Below the pieces are notes generated by a model, which was not told where the DNA came from, did not search any database, and saw only the letters and a program-made list of their open reading frames with translations. Shown one piece after another: positions 7,454-16,394 of a DNA stretch of 64,000 nucleotides. Position numbers and translations under genes: made by a program. The stretch is from Altererythrobacter sp. B11 (lineage in GTDB: Bacteria; Pseudomonadota; Alphaproteobacteria; Sphingomonadales; Sphingomonadaceae). The first letter of the stretch is position 1; every line of letters starts with the position of its first letter. The stretch spans positions 2,891,001 to 2,955,000 of the forward strand of contig NZ_AP018498.1 of NCBI RefSeq assembly GCF_003569745.1. The letters are read 5' to 3'.

Positions 7454-9274
7454 TCAGGGCTGCTCGGCCCGGTCCACCCGCGTGGTTTCCCCGGCGGCGG
7501 CCTGCGGCTGCTCAGCCAGGCGGATGCTCAGCTCGCGCAATTGCCTCGGGCTTACCACGCTGGGCGCGCCCATCATGAGGTCCTGCGCACGCTGGTTCAT
7601 CGGGAAGGCAATGACTTCGCGAATGTTTGGCTCGTCCGCCAGCAGCATCACGATGCGGTCGATGCCCGGCGCGGAGCCGCCGTGCGGCGGGGCGCCCAGC
7701 TTGAACGCCTCGATCATGCCGGAGAAATTCGCGTCCACATCCGCCTGCGAATAGCCCGCGATTTCGAAGGCCTTGTACATGATGTCGGGGCGGTGGTTCC
7801 GGATGGCGCCGCTGCTCAGCTCATAGCCGTTGCAGACGATGTCATACTGCCAGGCAAGGATATCGAGCGGGTCCTGCGTCTCCAGCGCTTCCAGCTCGCC
7901 CTGCGGCATGCTGAAGGGATTGTGGCTGAAATCCACCTTCTTCTGCTCTTCATCATATTCGAACATTGGGAAGTCCACGATCCAGCAGAACTTGAAGCAG
8001 CCCTGCTCGATCAACCCCAACTCTTCGGCCACGCGGGTGCGCGCGGCCCCGGCCAGCTTCACCGCGTCCTTCTCCTTGCCGGCGGCGAAGAACAGGCCGT
8101 CATTCTCGCCGAGGCCAAGCTCGGCATAGGTCTTCTCCATGTTCTCCGGCCCGTGATTCTTGGCGATAGGGCCGCCGAACTCACCGCCCTTGCGGGTGAC
8201 ATAGCCGAGGCCGGCGAAGCCTTCGCGCCGGGCCCAATCGTTCATGTCGTCGAAGAACTTGCGGCTCTTCTCATTGGTCGCCGGCGCGGGAATCGCCCGC
8301 ACCACGCCGCCGCCACCCACGATCTTCTCGAACAGACCGAAACCCGACTGGGTGAAATGCTGCGAAACGTCGGTGATGATCAGCGGATTGCGCAGATCCG
8401 GCTTGTCAGAGCCATATTTCAGCATGGCTTCGCGATAGGGGATACGCGGGAACTCGCCCGCCGGGGTCACGCTCTTGCCGCCGGAAAACTCTTCGAACAC
8501 GCCGGCCAGCACCGGCTCGATCGCGTTGAACACGTCCTCCTGGGTGACGAAGCTCATTTCAAAGTCGAGCTGGTAGAACTCGGGGCTGCGGTCTGCTCGC
8601 AGATCCTCATCCCGGAAGCAGGGCGCAATCTGGAAATAGCGATCGAAGCCGGCCACCATCAGCAGCTGCTTGAACATCTGCGGCGCCTGCGGCAGCGCAT
8701 AGAAGCGGCCCGGATGAAGGCGGCTGGGCACGAGATAGTCCCGCGCGCCTTCGGGGCTGGAAGCGCCGAGAATCGGCGTCTGGAATTCGGTGAAGCCCTG
8801 ATCCTGCATCCGGCGGCGCAGGCTGGAAATCACCTGGCTGCGCAGCATGATATTGCGGTGCATGGTTTCACGCCGCAGGTCCACGAAGCGGTATTTGAGG
8901 CGGATGTCCTCGGGATATTCCTGCTCCCCGGCCACCGGCAGCGGCAGCTCTTCCGCGCGGCTCTGCACCGTCACGTCGCGGGCGAACACCTCGATCGCGC
9001 CGGTCGGCAGGTTGGGATTCACGGTCCCCTCGCTGCGCGCCTTCACTTCGCCGTCGATCGTCACCACGCTTTCGACCTTCAGGCCATCGAGCAGCGGCAG
9101 GGCGGGCGAATCCTCATCCGCCACGATCTGCGTGATCCCGTAGTGATCGCGCAGATCGACGAACAGCACGCCGCCATGGTCGCGCTTGCGGTGCACCCAG
9201 CCGGACAGGCGAACCGTCTCGCCGACATTCTCGGCGCGAAGGGCGGCGCAATTGTGGGTACGATAGGCGTGCAT
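7454..9274 (-). CDS. aspS: Aspartyl-tRNA synthetase
   Basis: A 606-residue class II synthetase. The N-terminal OB-fold anticodon-binding domain includes [13 protein letters not shown] and FVDLRDHYG. The catalytic core has motif 2-like [18 protein letters not shown], the bacterial-type GAD insert in the middle, and a C-terminal motif 3 region around [26 protein letters not shown]. Alphaproteobacterial AspRS is usually non-discriminating (charging tRNA-Asp and tRNA-Asn when a GatCAB system is present); whether that holds here cannot be told from the window. It faces away from rnd. Confidence 0.97.
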   Translation of the reverse strand: MHAYRTHNCAALRAENVGETVRLSGWVHRKRDHGGVLFVDLRDHYGITQIVADEDSPALPLLDGLKVESVVTIDGEVKARSEGTVNPNLPTGAIEVFARDVTVQSRAEELPLPVAGEQEYPEDIRLKYRFVDLRRETMHRNIMLRSQVISSLRRRMQDQGFTEFQTPILGASSPEGARDYLVPSRLHPGRFYALPQAPQMFKQLLMVAGFDRYFQIAPCFRDEDLRADRSPEFYQLDFEMSFVTQEDVFNAIEPVLAGVFEEFSGGKSVTPAGEFPRIPYREAMLKYGSDKPDLRNPLIITDVSQHFTQSGFGLFEKIVGGGGVVRAIPAPATNEKSRKFFDDMNDWARREGFAGLGYVTRKGGEFGGPIAKNHGPENMEKTYAELGLGENDGLFFAAGKEKDAVKLAGAARTRVAEELGLIEQGCFKFCWIVDFPMFEYDEEQKKVDFSHNPFSMPQGELEALETQDPLDILAWQYDIVCNGYELSSGAIRNHRPDIMYKAFEIAGYSQADVDANFSGMIEAFKLGAPPHGGSAPGIDRIVMLLADEPNIREVIAFPMNQRAQDLMMGAPSVVSPRQLRELSIRLAEQPQAAAGETTRVDRAEQP

Positions 9275-9388
9275 CGCTGACTCTTCCGTTTCTCGGGTCT
9301 ATGGCGCTAGGAAGCCGGCGCTAACAGGGTATGGCCGCCCGCTTGTCAAGCTGCCGCTTGACGCTCACTGCCGTATAGAAAAGACCAG

Positions 9389-10588
9389 ATGAAAATACAC
9401 CCGCTGATCACCACCACCGATGAACTTGCCGATCTGTGCGAACGGCTCGGCCGATCCGAGTTCGTGGCCGTGGACACCGAGTTCATGCGCGAGAACACCT
9501 ATTACCCGCTGCTGTGCCTGGTGCAGGTGGGCAATGAGGAGGAGGCCGCGGCAATCGACCCGCTGGCCGACGGCATCGATCTCGCCCCACTGCTCGAGCT
9601 GCTGACCGAGAACGAGGACGTGCTCAAGGTCTTCCACGCCGGCGGGCAGGACGTCGAAATCATCTACAACCTCACCGGGAAGACGCCGCACCCGATCTTC
9701 GACACACAGGTGGCGATGATGGCGGTCAGCCAGAACGAGCAGATCGGCTATGCCAATCTGGTCGAAAGCTGGCTGGGCAAGACGATCGACAAGGGTGCGC
9801 GTTTTACCGACTGGAGCCGCCGCCCGCTTACCGAACGGCAGATCGAATATGCCATCGGCGACGTGACCTATCTCGCGAAGATCTTCCCCCGCCTGCTCAA
9901 GAAGCTGATCAAGACCGAACGCGGCAGCTGGCTGAATGCCGAAATGGACAAGCTGGCCGATCCCGCGAACTACGCCAATGATCTCGAGCTTGCCTGGCAC
10001 CGTATCCGCCCACCCAGCCGCAGCGCGGTGGTGCTCGGCCGGCTCAAGGCGCTCGCCGCCTGGCGCGAGACGGAGGCGCAGGATAAGAACATTCCGCGCG
10101 GCCGCATCATGCGGGACGAGACGCTGGCCGATCTCGCCAGCCAGCCGCCCAAGAAACAGGACGACCTCGCCAAGGTGCGCGGCCTTTCGCAAGCCTGGAA
10201 GGATAATGACATCGGCAAGCGGTTGATGCGCGTGCTGCGCGATGCCGGCCCGCTGCCGAGCGACGAGATGCCCGACAAGCCGAAGCGCGGCGCGCCTCTG
10301 GGCAAGGAAGGCGCGCTGGTGGCGGATTTGCTCAAGCTGCTGCTGAAAATCCGCGCCCGTGAAATCGACGTGGCTGCCCGGCTGCTCACCCGCTCGGACG
10401 AGCTGGAGGCGCTCGCGGCGGGCGTGCGCAAGCTACCTGTGCTCGAGGGCTGGCGCTACGAAGTGTTCGGCCGCGATGCACTCGATCTTGTAGAGGGGAA
10501 GCTGGCCTTCGCGGTGGAGAATGGGCGGCTCAAGATGACCCATATCGATGACGCCGAACCGCCATCGCAGGAGCAGGCTGCCGAGTGA
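9389..10588 (+). CDS. rnd: Ribonuclease D
   Basis: A 399-residue 3'-5' exoribonuclease of the DEDD family. The first acidic motif is AVDTEFMRENTYYP near residue 30, the second lies around DTQVAMMAV, and the third is IEYAIGDVTYL with its Tyr. A C-terminal HRDC domain follows (DLASQPPKKQDDL, KVRGLSQAW). It trims tRNA and other structured RNA 3' ends. The following LysR-type regulator starts inside its stop codon, so the two are translated from one message. Confidence 0.94.
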   Translation: MKIHPLITTTDELADLCERLGRSEFVAVDTEFMRENTYYPLLCLVQVGNEEEAAAIDPLADGIDLAPLLELLTENEDVLKVFHAGGQDVEIIYNLTGKTPHPIFDTQVAMMAVSQNEQIGYANLVESWLGKTIDKGARFTDWSRRPLTERQIEYAIGDVTYLAKIFPRLLKKLIKTERGSWLNAEMDKLADPANYANDLELAWHRIRPPSRSAVVLGRLKALAAWRETEAQDKNIPRGRIMRDETLADLASQPPKKQDDLAKVRGLSQAWKDNDIGKRLMRVLRDAGPLPSDEMPDKPKRGAPLGKEGALVADLLKLLLKIRAREIDVAARLLTRSDELEALAAGVRKLPVLEGWRYEVFGRDALDLVEGKLAFAVENGRLKMTHIDDAEPPSQEQAAE

Positions 10589-11481
10589 GCACCTATCTGC
10601 CCACGATCAAGCAGCTGCAATATCTGGTTGCGCTGCATGAGCATGGCCATTTCGGCCGGGCGGCGGATGCCTGTTTCGTATCGCAATCCACTCTCTCGGC
10701 GGGGATTCGCGAGCTGGAATCGCTGCTGGGGGTGACGCTGGTGGAGCGCAGCCGCCGCGTGGTGCGTTTCACGCCGCTGGGCAATGCGGTGGTGGCGAAG
10801 GCCCACCGTCTGCTGCGCGAAGCGGAGGAACTTTCGGACCTGGTGCAGGCCAGCGGCAAGCCGCTTTCCGGCGAATTGCGGATGAGCGTGATCCCCACAA
10901 TCGCGCCCTTCCTGCTGCCCAAGATCCTGCCGCGCCTGCGCAAGGAACGGCCGAATCTCAAGCTGTTCCTGCGCGAAGAGACGAGCGATCACGCCGTCGA
11001 ATCGCTGCATCATGGGCGCGCCGATTGCGTGCTGCTCGCCCTCCCCTTCGCCACGGGCGAAGTGGAGTACGACCATATCGAGGACGATCGGCTGCTGGTG
11101 GCCTTTCCCAAGGACGATCCGCGCGATCCGCCGGATGCGGTGCCACCCTCCATGATCGACGAAGGCCGGCTGCTGCTGCTGGAGGACGGGCACTGCCTGA
11201 AGGAACATGCCCTGGCCGCCTGTAATCGGCCGGAATTGCGCGCCAGCGCCACCATGATCGGCACCAGCCTGCACACGCTGGTGCAGATGGTGGACAATGG
11301 CCTGGGTCTCACCATGCTGCCGCAAATGGCCGTGGATGCTGGCATTTTGCAGGGTACGGATGTGGTGGCCCGCCCATTGAAGGCGCCCAACGCCAGCCGC
11401 GAGATCGTGCTCGCCTGGCGCAAGAATTCCCCCCGGGCGGAGGAGTTCAAGCTGCTGGCAAAGGAACTGCGCGCGGGCTGA
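10585..11481 (+). CDS. oxyR: OxyR-type LysR family peroxide sensor/regulator
   Basis: A 298-residue LysR-type regulator. A winged HTH spans residues 5-65 (FGRAADACFVSQSTLSAGI), followed by the effector domain. Within LLLEDGHCLKEHALAAC the two cysteines C204 and C213 are nine residues apart, exactly as the redox pair C199/C208 of E. coli OxyR, and the surrounding LLEDGHC is also conserved. It is therefore very likely a hydrogen-peroxide-sensing activator. The GTG start overlaps the rnd stop by four bases (GTGA), implying translational coupling with RNase D. No divergent catalase or peroxiredoxin gene is adjacent. Confidence 0.9.
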   Translation: MSTYLPTIKQLQYLVALHEHGHFGRAADACFVSQSTLSAGIRELESLLGVTLVERSRRVVRFTPLGNAVVAKAHRLLREAEELSDLVQASGKPLSGELRMSVIPTIAPFLLPKILPRLRKERPNLKLFLREETSDHAVESLHHGRADCVLLALPFATGEVEYDHIEDDRLLVAFPKDDPRDPPDAVPPSMIDEGRLLLLEDGHCLKEHALAACNRPELRASATMIGTSLHTLVQMVDNGLGLTMLPQMAVDAGILQGTDVVARPLKAPNASREIVLAWRKNSPRAEEFKLLAKELRAG

Positions 11482-11499
11482 AAGCCCTGTGCAAGTGTT

Positions 11500-12066
11500 T
11501 CAATCCATGTGGCGCAGGCCGACCCGCAGATAGTCCCACCCGGTGACGAGGGTAAGGATCGCGGCAGCCCACAGGAACACCAGCCCGCTCAGGTGAATCC
11601 ATTCCATCGCCGGCAGCGCCCCGCCCAGGATCAGCGCGCCGAGCGAGACGAGCTGGAACGTCGTCTTCCATTTGGCGAGCTTGCTGACGGGGACGGACAC
11701 CTGCAGCCCGCCGAGAAATTCCCGCAAGCCCGACACGGCGATTTCGCGCACCAGTATGATGAGCCCGGCGACCACATGCAGATCGCCGACATGGGGCCCG
11801 GTGAACACGCCCTTGGCCGTCAGCACCAGAATCACCGCGGCGATCATGATCTTGTCCGCAATGGGATCGAGGAAGATGCCCAGGCGGCTGACCGCACCGC
11901 TCGACCGGGCAAGCATGCCGTCGAAATAATCGGTGATGCCCATCAGGCAGTAAAGTGCGAAGGCCAGGGCATAGCCCAGCTGCCAGTGCGGCCACCACAG
12001 CAGGGCAGCCAGCAGCGGCACGGCAAGGATGCGCGACAAGGTGAGGATGTTGGGCAAGGTCAGCAT
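11500..12066 (-). CDS. pgsA: CDP-diacylglycerol-glycerol-3-phosphate 3-phosphatidyltransferase
   Basis: A 188-residue integral membrane enzyme that makes phosphatidylglycerol phosphate. The CDP-alcohol phosphatidyltransferase signature DG-x2-AR-x8-G-x3-D-x3-D is intact in DYFDGMLARSSGAVSRLG followed by IFLDPIADK. Several hydrophobic segments follow. The ATG at 12066 begins MLTLPNILTLSR, the normal PgsA start; a longer in-frame extension to 12198 would overlap the divergent transporter gene and looks spurious. The ribosome site (GGAG three bases away) is close-spaced. Confidence 0.94.
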   Translation of the reverse strand: MLTLPNILTLSRILAVPLLAALLWWPHWQLGYALAFALYCLMGITDYFDGMLARSSGAVSRLGIFLDPIADKIMIAAVILVLTAKGVFTGPHVGDLHVVAGLIILVREIAVSGLREFLGGLQVSVPVSKLAKWKTTFQLVSLGALILGGALPAMEWIHLSGLVFLWAAAILTLVTGWDYLRVGLRHMD

Positions 12067-12184
12067 GATCTCCGGGGCACTAGCCCTTCCCGGCGCCGGG
12101 AAAAAGTGTCCTTCGCGCTTGTCCTTGCGCCAGATGGCGGTAAGGCGATGGCCGCGCTCGTCGAAAGGCTGAACCAGGCGGCTC

Positions 12185-13585
12185 ATGCTCACATCCACCT
12201 ACCTGCTCCGGCAAAGGCGGTTCCTGCCGCTTTTCGCCACCCAGTTGCTCAACGCCTTCAACGACAACCTCTACAAGAACGCGATGGTGCTGTTCGTCGT
12301 CTATGGCGTCTACAGCTCCGAAAAGGCGGAAGCACAATTCAGCGCCGTCGCCTCCGGCCTGTTCATCCTGCCGTTCTTCCTGCTGTCTGCGCTGGCCGGC
12401 CAGATGGCGGACATGCGCGACAAGGCAATGATCATCCGCCGGGTCAAGGCGGCAGAGATCGGCATCATGACCGTGGGCGCGGCCGGCCTCGCCCTCGCCT
12501 GGCTGGGCGTGTTCACCCAGGCGGTCGCGATCCCGCTGATGCTGGCGGCCCTGTTCGCCATGGGCATCCATTCCACCTTCTTCGGCCCGATTAAATACGC
12601 GATCCTGCCCCAGCACCTCAATCGAGAGGAAGTGCTGGCCGGCACCGGTCTGGTGGAAGCGGGGACCTATATCGCCATCCTCGCGGGCACGGTGCTGGCC
12701 GGCTTCATCCCGGTGGAGGTGGCCGCCGCGCTGGTGATCGTGACGGCGCTGATCGGCTTCTTCACCAGCCAGCAAGTGCCCCCCGCCCCGCCGCTTTCAG
12801 CCGAGAACCACGCCGATTTCGAAACGCTGGCCAATCTCAAGCACATCGTCTGCCGCCGCGTGGGGCTGGGCCGCATGGTCTGCGCACCCTTCTCCTTCTT
12901 CTTCTGGACCGTGGGATCGTCGGTGAAGCTGGTGCGCAAATCCATGCACCACCGCGAGGTGTTTCTGGCGATCCTGGCGATCAGCTTCTTCTGGACGATC
13001 GGCGCGGTGCTGTTCATCCAGTTCCCCCCGCTGGCGAAGAACGTGCTGATGGCCAGCAAGGAGGTCGCGAGCCTGTTCCTCGTCATCTTCTCGATCGGCG
13101 TGGCGATCGGCTCCGTGGCGATCAACGCGCTGCTGAAGGGCGATGTCTCTGCCCGCTATGCCCCGGCTTCGGTGATCGCGATGGGCGTCTTCGTGGCCGC
13201 CTTCTACTTCGTCTGCCGCCAGTGGCAGATGTCGGTCACGTCTGACGAGCTGATGGGCGTCGGCGCGTTCCTCAGCCATTCGCTGGCCCCGCTCGTGCTG
13301 CTGACCTTGCTGCTGATCGCCATATCCGGCGGTATGTTCGTGGTGCCGCTTTACGCCTTCCTCACCACCAAATGCGAACCGGCCGAAGCCGCTCGTACCG
13401 TGGCGGCGAACAATATCGTCAATTCCGGGGCGATGGTGGCCGGCTCGCTGATCGCGGGGGCGCTTACTGCGTTGCACATCCCGCTAGTGGAGCAATTGCT
13501 GCTGAGTGCGGCGATGTGCCTGGTTTCGGCCTGGCTCGGCGCCAAGTTGCACCGGGCGGAAAAGCTCTCCCTCGCCGCCGCGTAA
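12185..13585 (+). CDS. MFS transporter, LplT-like (lysophospholipid transporter family)
   Basis: A 466-residue, roughly 12-segment membrane protein. The N-terminus RFLPLFATQLLNAFNDNLYKNAM matches the start of LplT and of the MFS domain fused to acyl-ACP synthetase/acyltransferases, as does the HSTFFGPIKYAILPQ motif around residue 130. LplT flips lysophospholipids inward for re-acylation. Here the MFS domain stands alone without the acyltransferase or ligase part. It diverges from pgsA, so a role in phospholipid handling is plausible, but the substrate is inferred from family only. Confidence 0.8.
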   Translation: MLTSTYLLRQRRFLPLFATQLLNAFNDNLYKNAMVLFVVYGVYSSEKAEAQFSAVASGLFILPFFLLSALAGQMADMRDKAMIIRRVKAAEIGIMTVGAAGLALAWLGVFTQAVAIPLMLAALFAMGIHSTFFGPIKYAILPQHLNREEVLAGTGLVEAGTYIAILAGTVLAGFIPVEVAAALVIVTALIGFFTSQQVPPAPPLSAENHADFETLANLKHIVCRRVGLGRMVCAPFSFFFWTVGSSVKLVRKSMHHREVFLAILAISFFWTIGAVLFIQFPPLAKNVLMASKEVASLFLVIFSIGVAIGSVAINALLKGDVSARYAPASVIAMGVFVAAFYFVCRQWQMSVTSDELMGVGAFLSHSLAPLVLLTLLLIAISGGMFVVPLYAFLTTKCEPAEAARTVAANNIVNSGAMVAGSLIAGALTALHIPLVEQLLLSAAMCLVSAWLGAKLHRAEKLSLAAA

Positions 13586-13588
13586 TGC

Positions 13589-13795
13589 TCAGGCGATAAA
13601 GGCCGTCACACCCACCAGGCACGCGCAATAGGCCAGCGCGAAATGGCGCAGATCGTCCGCTTCCAGCCGCAGGCGCTGGCGCAGCGGCACGCAGGGTTCG
13701 ATATCATCGGCCAGCCGCTCGAACACATGCGGCGGCAGGCTCGCCCGGAACGGGTGACGGGCGGTTTCGGTGGTGAGAACGAGTGACCGGCGCAT
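13589..13795 (-). CDS. Small protein of unknown function
   Basis: A 68-residue open frame on the minus strand ending next to the transporter stop. It begins MRRSLVLTTET, has a basic/hydrophilic middle, and ends with a hydrophobic stretch (FALAYCACLVGVTAFIA) that could be a C-terminal membrane segment. No ribosome binding site stands out. I do not recognise a family. It fills the space between two convergent/divergent genes and keeps a normal high-GC third-position pattern, which mildly supports coding. It may be a tail-anchored membrane protein. Confidence 0.45.
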   Translation of the reverse strand: MRRSLVLTTETARHPFRASLPPHVFERLADDIEPCVPLRQRLRLEADDLRHFALAYCACLVGVTAFIA

Positions 13796-13912
13796 GCGCA
13801 GAGTGTTAACCTGAAAGTAACCATCTGCGCGAGCGTGAACGAGCGAATGTCCACAAGCGGCACAGGGCATAGGCGATTGCCCCCATCTGCCCGCTGCGAT
13901 AGATCATCAGCG

Positions 13913-15577
13913 ATGATGAGAACGGCTTCCCGCCTGCTGGTAGACTGTCTGGTGGAACAGGGCTGCGAGCGTGTGTTCACCGTGCCGGGCGAAAGTTTTC
14001 TGCCGGTGCTGGATTCGCTCCGCGATTGCCATGCAATCGAAACGATTACCTGTCGGCAGGAGGGCGGCGCAGCCTTCATGGCCTGTGCGGAGGGTACGAT
14101 GACGGGGCGCCCCGGCGTATGCTTCGTCACGCGCGGTCCGGGTGCGACCAACGCCAGCATCGGCGTGCATGTCGCCATGCAGGATTCGCAGCCGCTGGTC
14201 CTGTTCGTGGGCGATGTGGCGCATGACCAGCGGGATCGGGAGGGTTTTCAGGAGGTGGATTTTCCCGCCTTCTTTGCGCCGATCGCCAAATGGGCGGCGC
14301 GGATAGACGACGCCAAACGGATTCCCGAATATGTCGCCCGCGCCTGGGCGACGGCTATCTCCGGTCGCCCCGGGCCCGTCGTGCTTGCACTGCCGGAAGA
14401 CATGCTGCGCGAAAGCGGGCTGTCCGCGGAGCCGCGGCCCTTTGTCCATCGACCGGCGCAGGCCCCCTGCCCCGATGCGCTGGCTGCCATGATGGAGATG
14501 ATCGGTGATGCCGCGGCGCCCGTCGCCATCGTGGGCGGCGCTGGCTGGGGAGACAAGGCGCGGGATTACTTCACCGCTTTCGCGGAGCGTCTGGGCCTCC
14601 CGGTGGCGACGGCGTTCCGCCGGCAGGATGCGATATCGCCCGAATCGCGCGTCTATGCGGGCAATCTGGGTTACGGCCCCAATCCGGTATTGAAGGAGCG
14701 CATCCGCGCGGCCGACCTGCTGCTGGTGGTGGGTGCGCGGCTGGGCGAGGCGACCACCGATGGCTATGAACTGGTGACGCCGGAACATCCCGGACAGCTG
14801 CTGATCCACGTTCACCCTGACCCTGCAGAGTTGAACAGCGTCTATCGCACCGATCTCGCCATCTGCGCCGATCCGGGCGAATTCGCCGAAAGCGCTGCCC
14901 TGTGGGACGAAGGCGCCGCCCTGCCCTTCGATGCCGGCGCCGAGGCGCATCGCCAGTGGCAGGACTGGTCCACCCCGAAGAGCGGCGGCTTCGAGCTGGA
15001 CCTTGCCGAATGCCTGGCCGCAGCGCGCGAGATCCTTCCGCCCGAGAGCATCATCTGCAACGGCGCGGGCAATTTTTCCGGCTGGTGGCACCGCTACTGG
15101 CCCTATCGCGGCTTCCCATCCCAGCTCGCGCCCACCTGTGGCGCAATGGGTTATGGCATACCGGCGGCTATCGCCGCCGCACTGCGCTTCCGCGACCGCT
15201 GCGTGGTGGCGGTGACCGGTGACGGCGATTTCCTGATGAACGCCCAGGAACTGGCCACGGCAGCGCAATTCGGTGCGGAAATGATCGTGATCGTGATCGA
15301 CAACCATTCCTATGGCACGATCCGCATGCATCAGGAGCGGGATTATCCCGGCCGCGTCGCTTCCACCGACCTCGCGAGCCCCGATTTCGCCGCCTATGGG
15401 CGCGCTTTCGGTGCGCGTGCATGGCGGGTGGAGCGCACGAGCGAGTTCGGCGCGGCGTTACGCGACGCGAAGGGAGCGAGCGGGCTGCGGCTGATCCATT
15501 GCCTCACCGATGTGGAACAGCTCAGCGCCGGCGGAGCGAGAATCAGCGAACTGCGCAGCAAGGCCGGGCTCACATGA
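13913..15577 (+). CDS. Thiamine diphosphate-dependent enzyme, acetolactate-synthase-like
   Basis: About 554 residues with the three-domain layout of ThDP enzymes. The activating glutamate is in CRQEGGAAFMA near residue 50. A central FAD/nucleotide-like domain contains GARLGEATTDGYELVTP. The ThDP-binding motif GDGDFLMNAQELATAAQFGA begins about residue 445, with DNHSYGTIRMHQ completing the GDG-x-N pattern. It resembles the large subunit of acetolactate synthase, but no small regulatory subunit or ilvC is adjacent, so oxalyl-CoA, benzoylformate or related decarboxylation is equally possible. The start is uncertain: paired ATGs at 13913 and 13916 fit the family, while an extension to 13835 is less likely. 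A strong terminator follows the stop. Confidence 0.82.
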   Translation: MMRTASRLLVDCLVEQGCERVFTVPGESFLPVLDSLRDCHAIETITCRQEGGAAFMACAEGTMTGRPGVCFVTRGPGATNASIGVHVAMQDSQPLVLFVGDVAHDQRDREGFQEVDFPAFFAPIAKWAARIDDAKRIPEYVARAWATAISGRPGPVVLALPEDMLRESGLSAEPRPFVHRPAQAPCPDALAAMMEMIGDAAAPVAIVGGAGWGDKARDYFTAFAERLGLPVATAFRRQDAISPESRVYAGNLGYGPNPVLKERIRAADLLLVVGARLGEATTDGYELVTPEHPGQLLIHVHPDPAELNSVYRTDLAICADPGEFAESAALWDEGAALPFDAGAEAHRQWQDWSTPKSGGFELDLAECLAAAREILPPESIICNGAGNFSGWWHRYWPYRGFPSQLAPTCGAMGYGIPAAIAAALRFRDRCVVAVTGDGDFLMNAQELATAAQFGAEMIVIVIDNHSYGTIRMHQERDYPGRVASTDLASPDFAAYGRAFGARAWRVERTSEFGAALRDAKGASGLRLIHCLTDVEQLSAGGARISELRSKAGLT

Positions 15578-15611
15578 AAAAGGCCGCCCCCGAAGGGGCG
15601 GCCTCTTTTTC
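15578..15611 (+). terminator. Intrinsic terminator after the ThDP enzyme gene
   Basis: A perfect 10-bp stem (AGGCCGCCCC at 15581-15590 and its complement at 15595-15604) with a CGAA tetraloop is followed by CTTTTTC. An A-run precedes the stem, so it could also stop leftward transcription of the CsbD gene on the other side. Confidence 0.9.
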
Positions 15612-15626
15612 AAAAAAGGGTCTGCG

Positions 15627-15797
15627 TCAGACCTTGTCGCCGAACGCGCCCTTGACCTTGCCGGTCAGGTTCTGCGCTTCGCCCTTGCGTTCCTGGGCGT
15701 GGCCTTCGGCGCGGGTGGCCGGGTCGCCGGACTGCTGCTTGGCCTTGCCGGCGACTTCGTTGGCGATACCCTTCGCCTTGTCGGTCAGTTCACCCAT
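15627..15797 (-). CDS. CsbD family stress-response protein
   Basis: A 56-residue hydrophilic protein starting MGELTDKAKG and rich in Lys, Gly, Glu and Ala (NEVAGKAKQQSG, NLTGKVKGAFGDKV), the repeated pattern of the CsbD family. Such proteins are induced by general stress but have no assigned biochemical activity. Three ATGs occur in tandem; the third, at 15797, lies seven bases from AAGGAG and fits the family start. It is followed by the bidirectional terminator shared with the convergent ThDP gene. Confidence 0.9.
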   Translation of the reverse strand: MGELTDKAKGIANEVAGKAKQQSGDPATRAEGHAQERKGEAQNLTGKVKGAFGDKV

Positions 15798-15873
15798 CAT
15801 CATTCTCCTTAAAGCGTGCGGCGTACTTGCCGTCTGCTTTCTAAACACGCGGGAGAACGCGCGGGTTCCTGCC

Positions 15874-16287
15874 TCAACCCTTTGCCATGTCGAGAATTTT
15901 CTTCCACTCGGCCGGGCTTACTTCGGCCACGGACAGGCGCGAAAGGCGGACCAGTTCCATCTCCGCAAGCGTTGGTTCTGCCTTCACTTCGGCGAGCGTC
16001 ACCGGGCGTTCCAGCGCGCGCACCGGCTTGACCTTCACGGTCGCCCATTTGCCCTCCGGATCGCTGGGATCGGTAAGGTCTGCCGCGCTCACTTCGGCGA
16101 TGCCGACGATCTCCTTGCCCTTCACCGAATGGTAGAAGAATGCCTTCTCCCCCACCTTCATGGCGCGCATATTGTTGGAGGCACGGTGATTGCGCACCCC
16201 GTCCCAGATCGTCTCGCCGTCGCGCTGCAGATCGTCCCAGCTGAAAGCCTCGGGTTCCGATTTCATCAACCAATAGCGTGCGGCCAT
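15874..16287 (-). CDS. EVE domain-containing protein
   Basis: A 137-residue single-domain EVE protein. It starts ARYWLMKSEPEAFSWDDL and contains WDGVRNHRASNNMRAMKVGEKAFFYHS and EIVGIAEV, the standard signature of this PUA-related fold. EVE domains are thought to read modified bases in nucleic acid; single-domain proteobacterial versions have no firm function. The ATG at 16287 has AAGGAGG five bases upstream. The gene stands alone between the CsbD gene and the divergent GGDEF-EAL gene. Confidence 0.92.
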   Translation of the reverse strand: MAARYWLMKSEPEAFSWDDLQRDGETIWDGVRNHRASNNMRAMKVGEKAFFYHSVKGKEIVGIAEVSAADLTDPSDPEGKWATVKVKPVRALERPVTLAEVKAEPTLAEMELVRLSRLSVAEVSPAEWKKILDMAKG

Positions 16288-16394
16288 GCGATCCTCCTTC
16301 GCGGCTGCCCTAACGGCCGATCCGGAGCGACGCAATTAACCGAATCTTGATCATGATCGCCTAAATCCTACGCAAGCATAGGGGAGCTTGCGCC

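Noticed and set aside
5827-9280. Plus-strand frames of 583 and 625 codons opposite fabF, acpP and aspS
   Set aside because: They mirror highly conserved genes on the other strand. Their composition (His, Arg, Gln, Ala rich) is the usual antisense artefact of high-GC coding DNA.
13835-13912. Upstream extension of the ThDP enzyme to 13835
   Set aside because: The added 26 residues are not part of the fold and no ribosome site supports that start.
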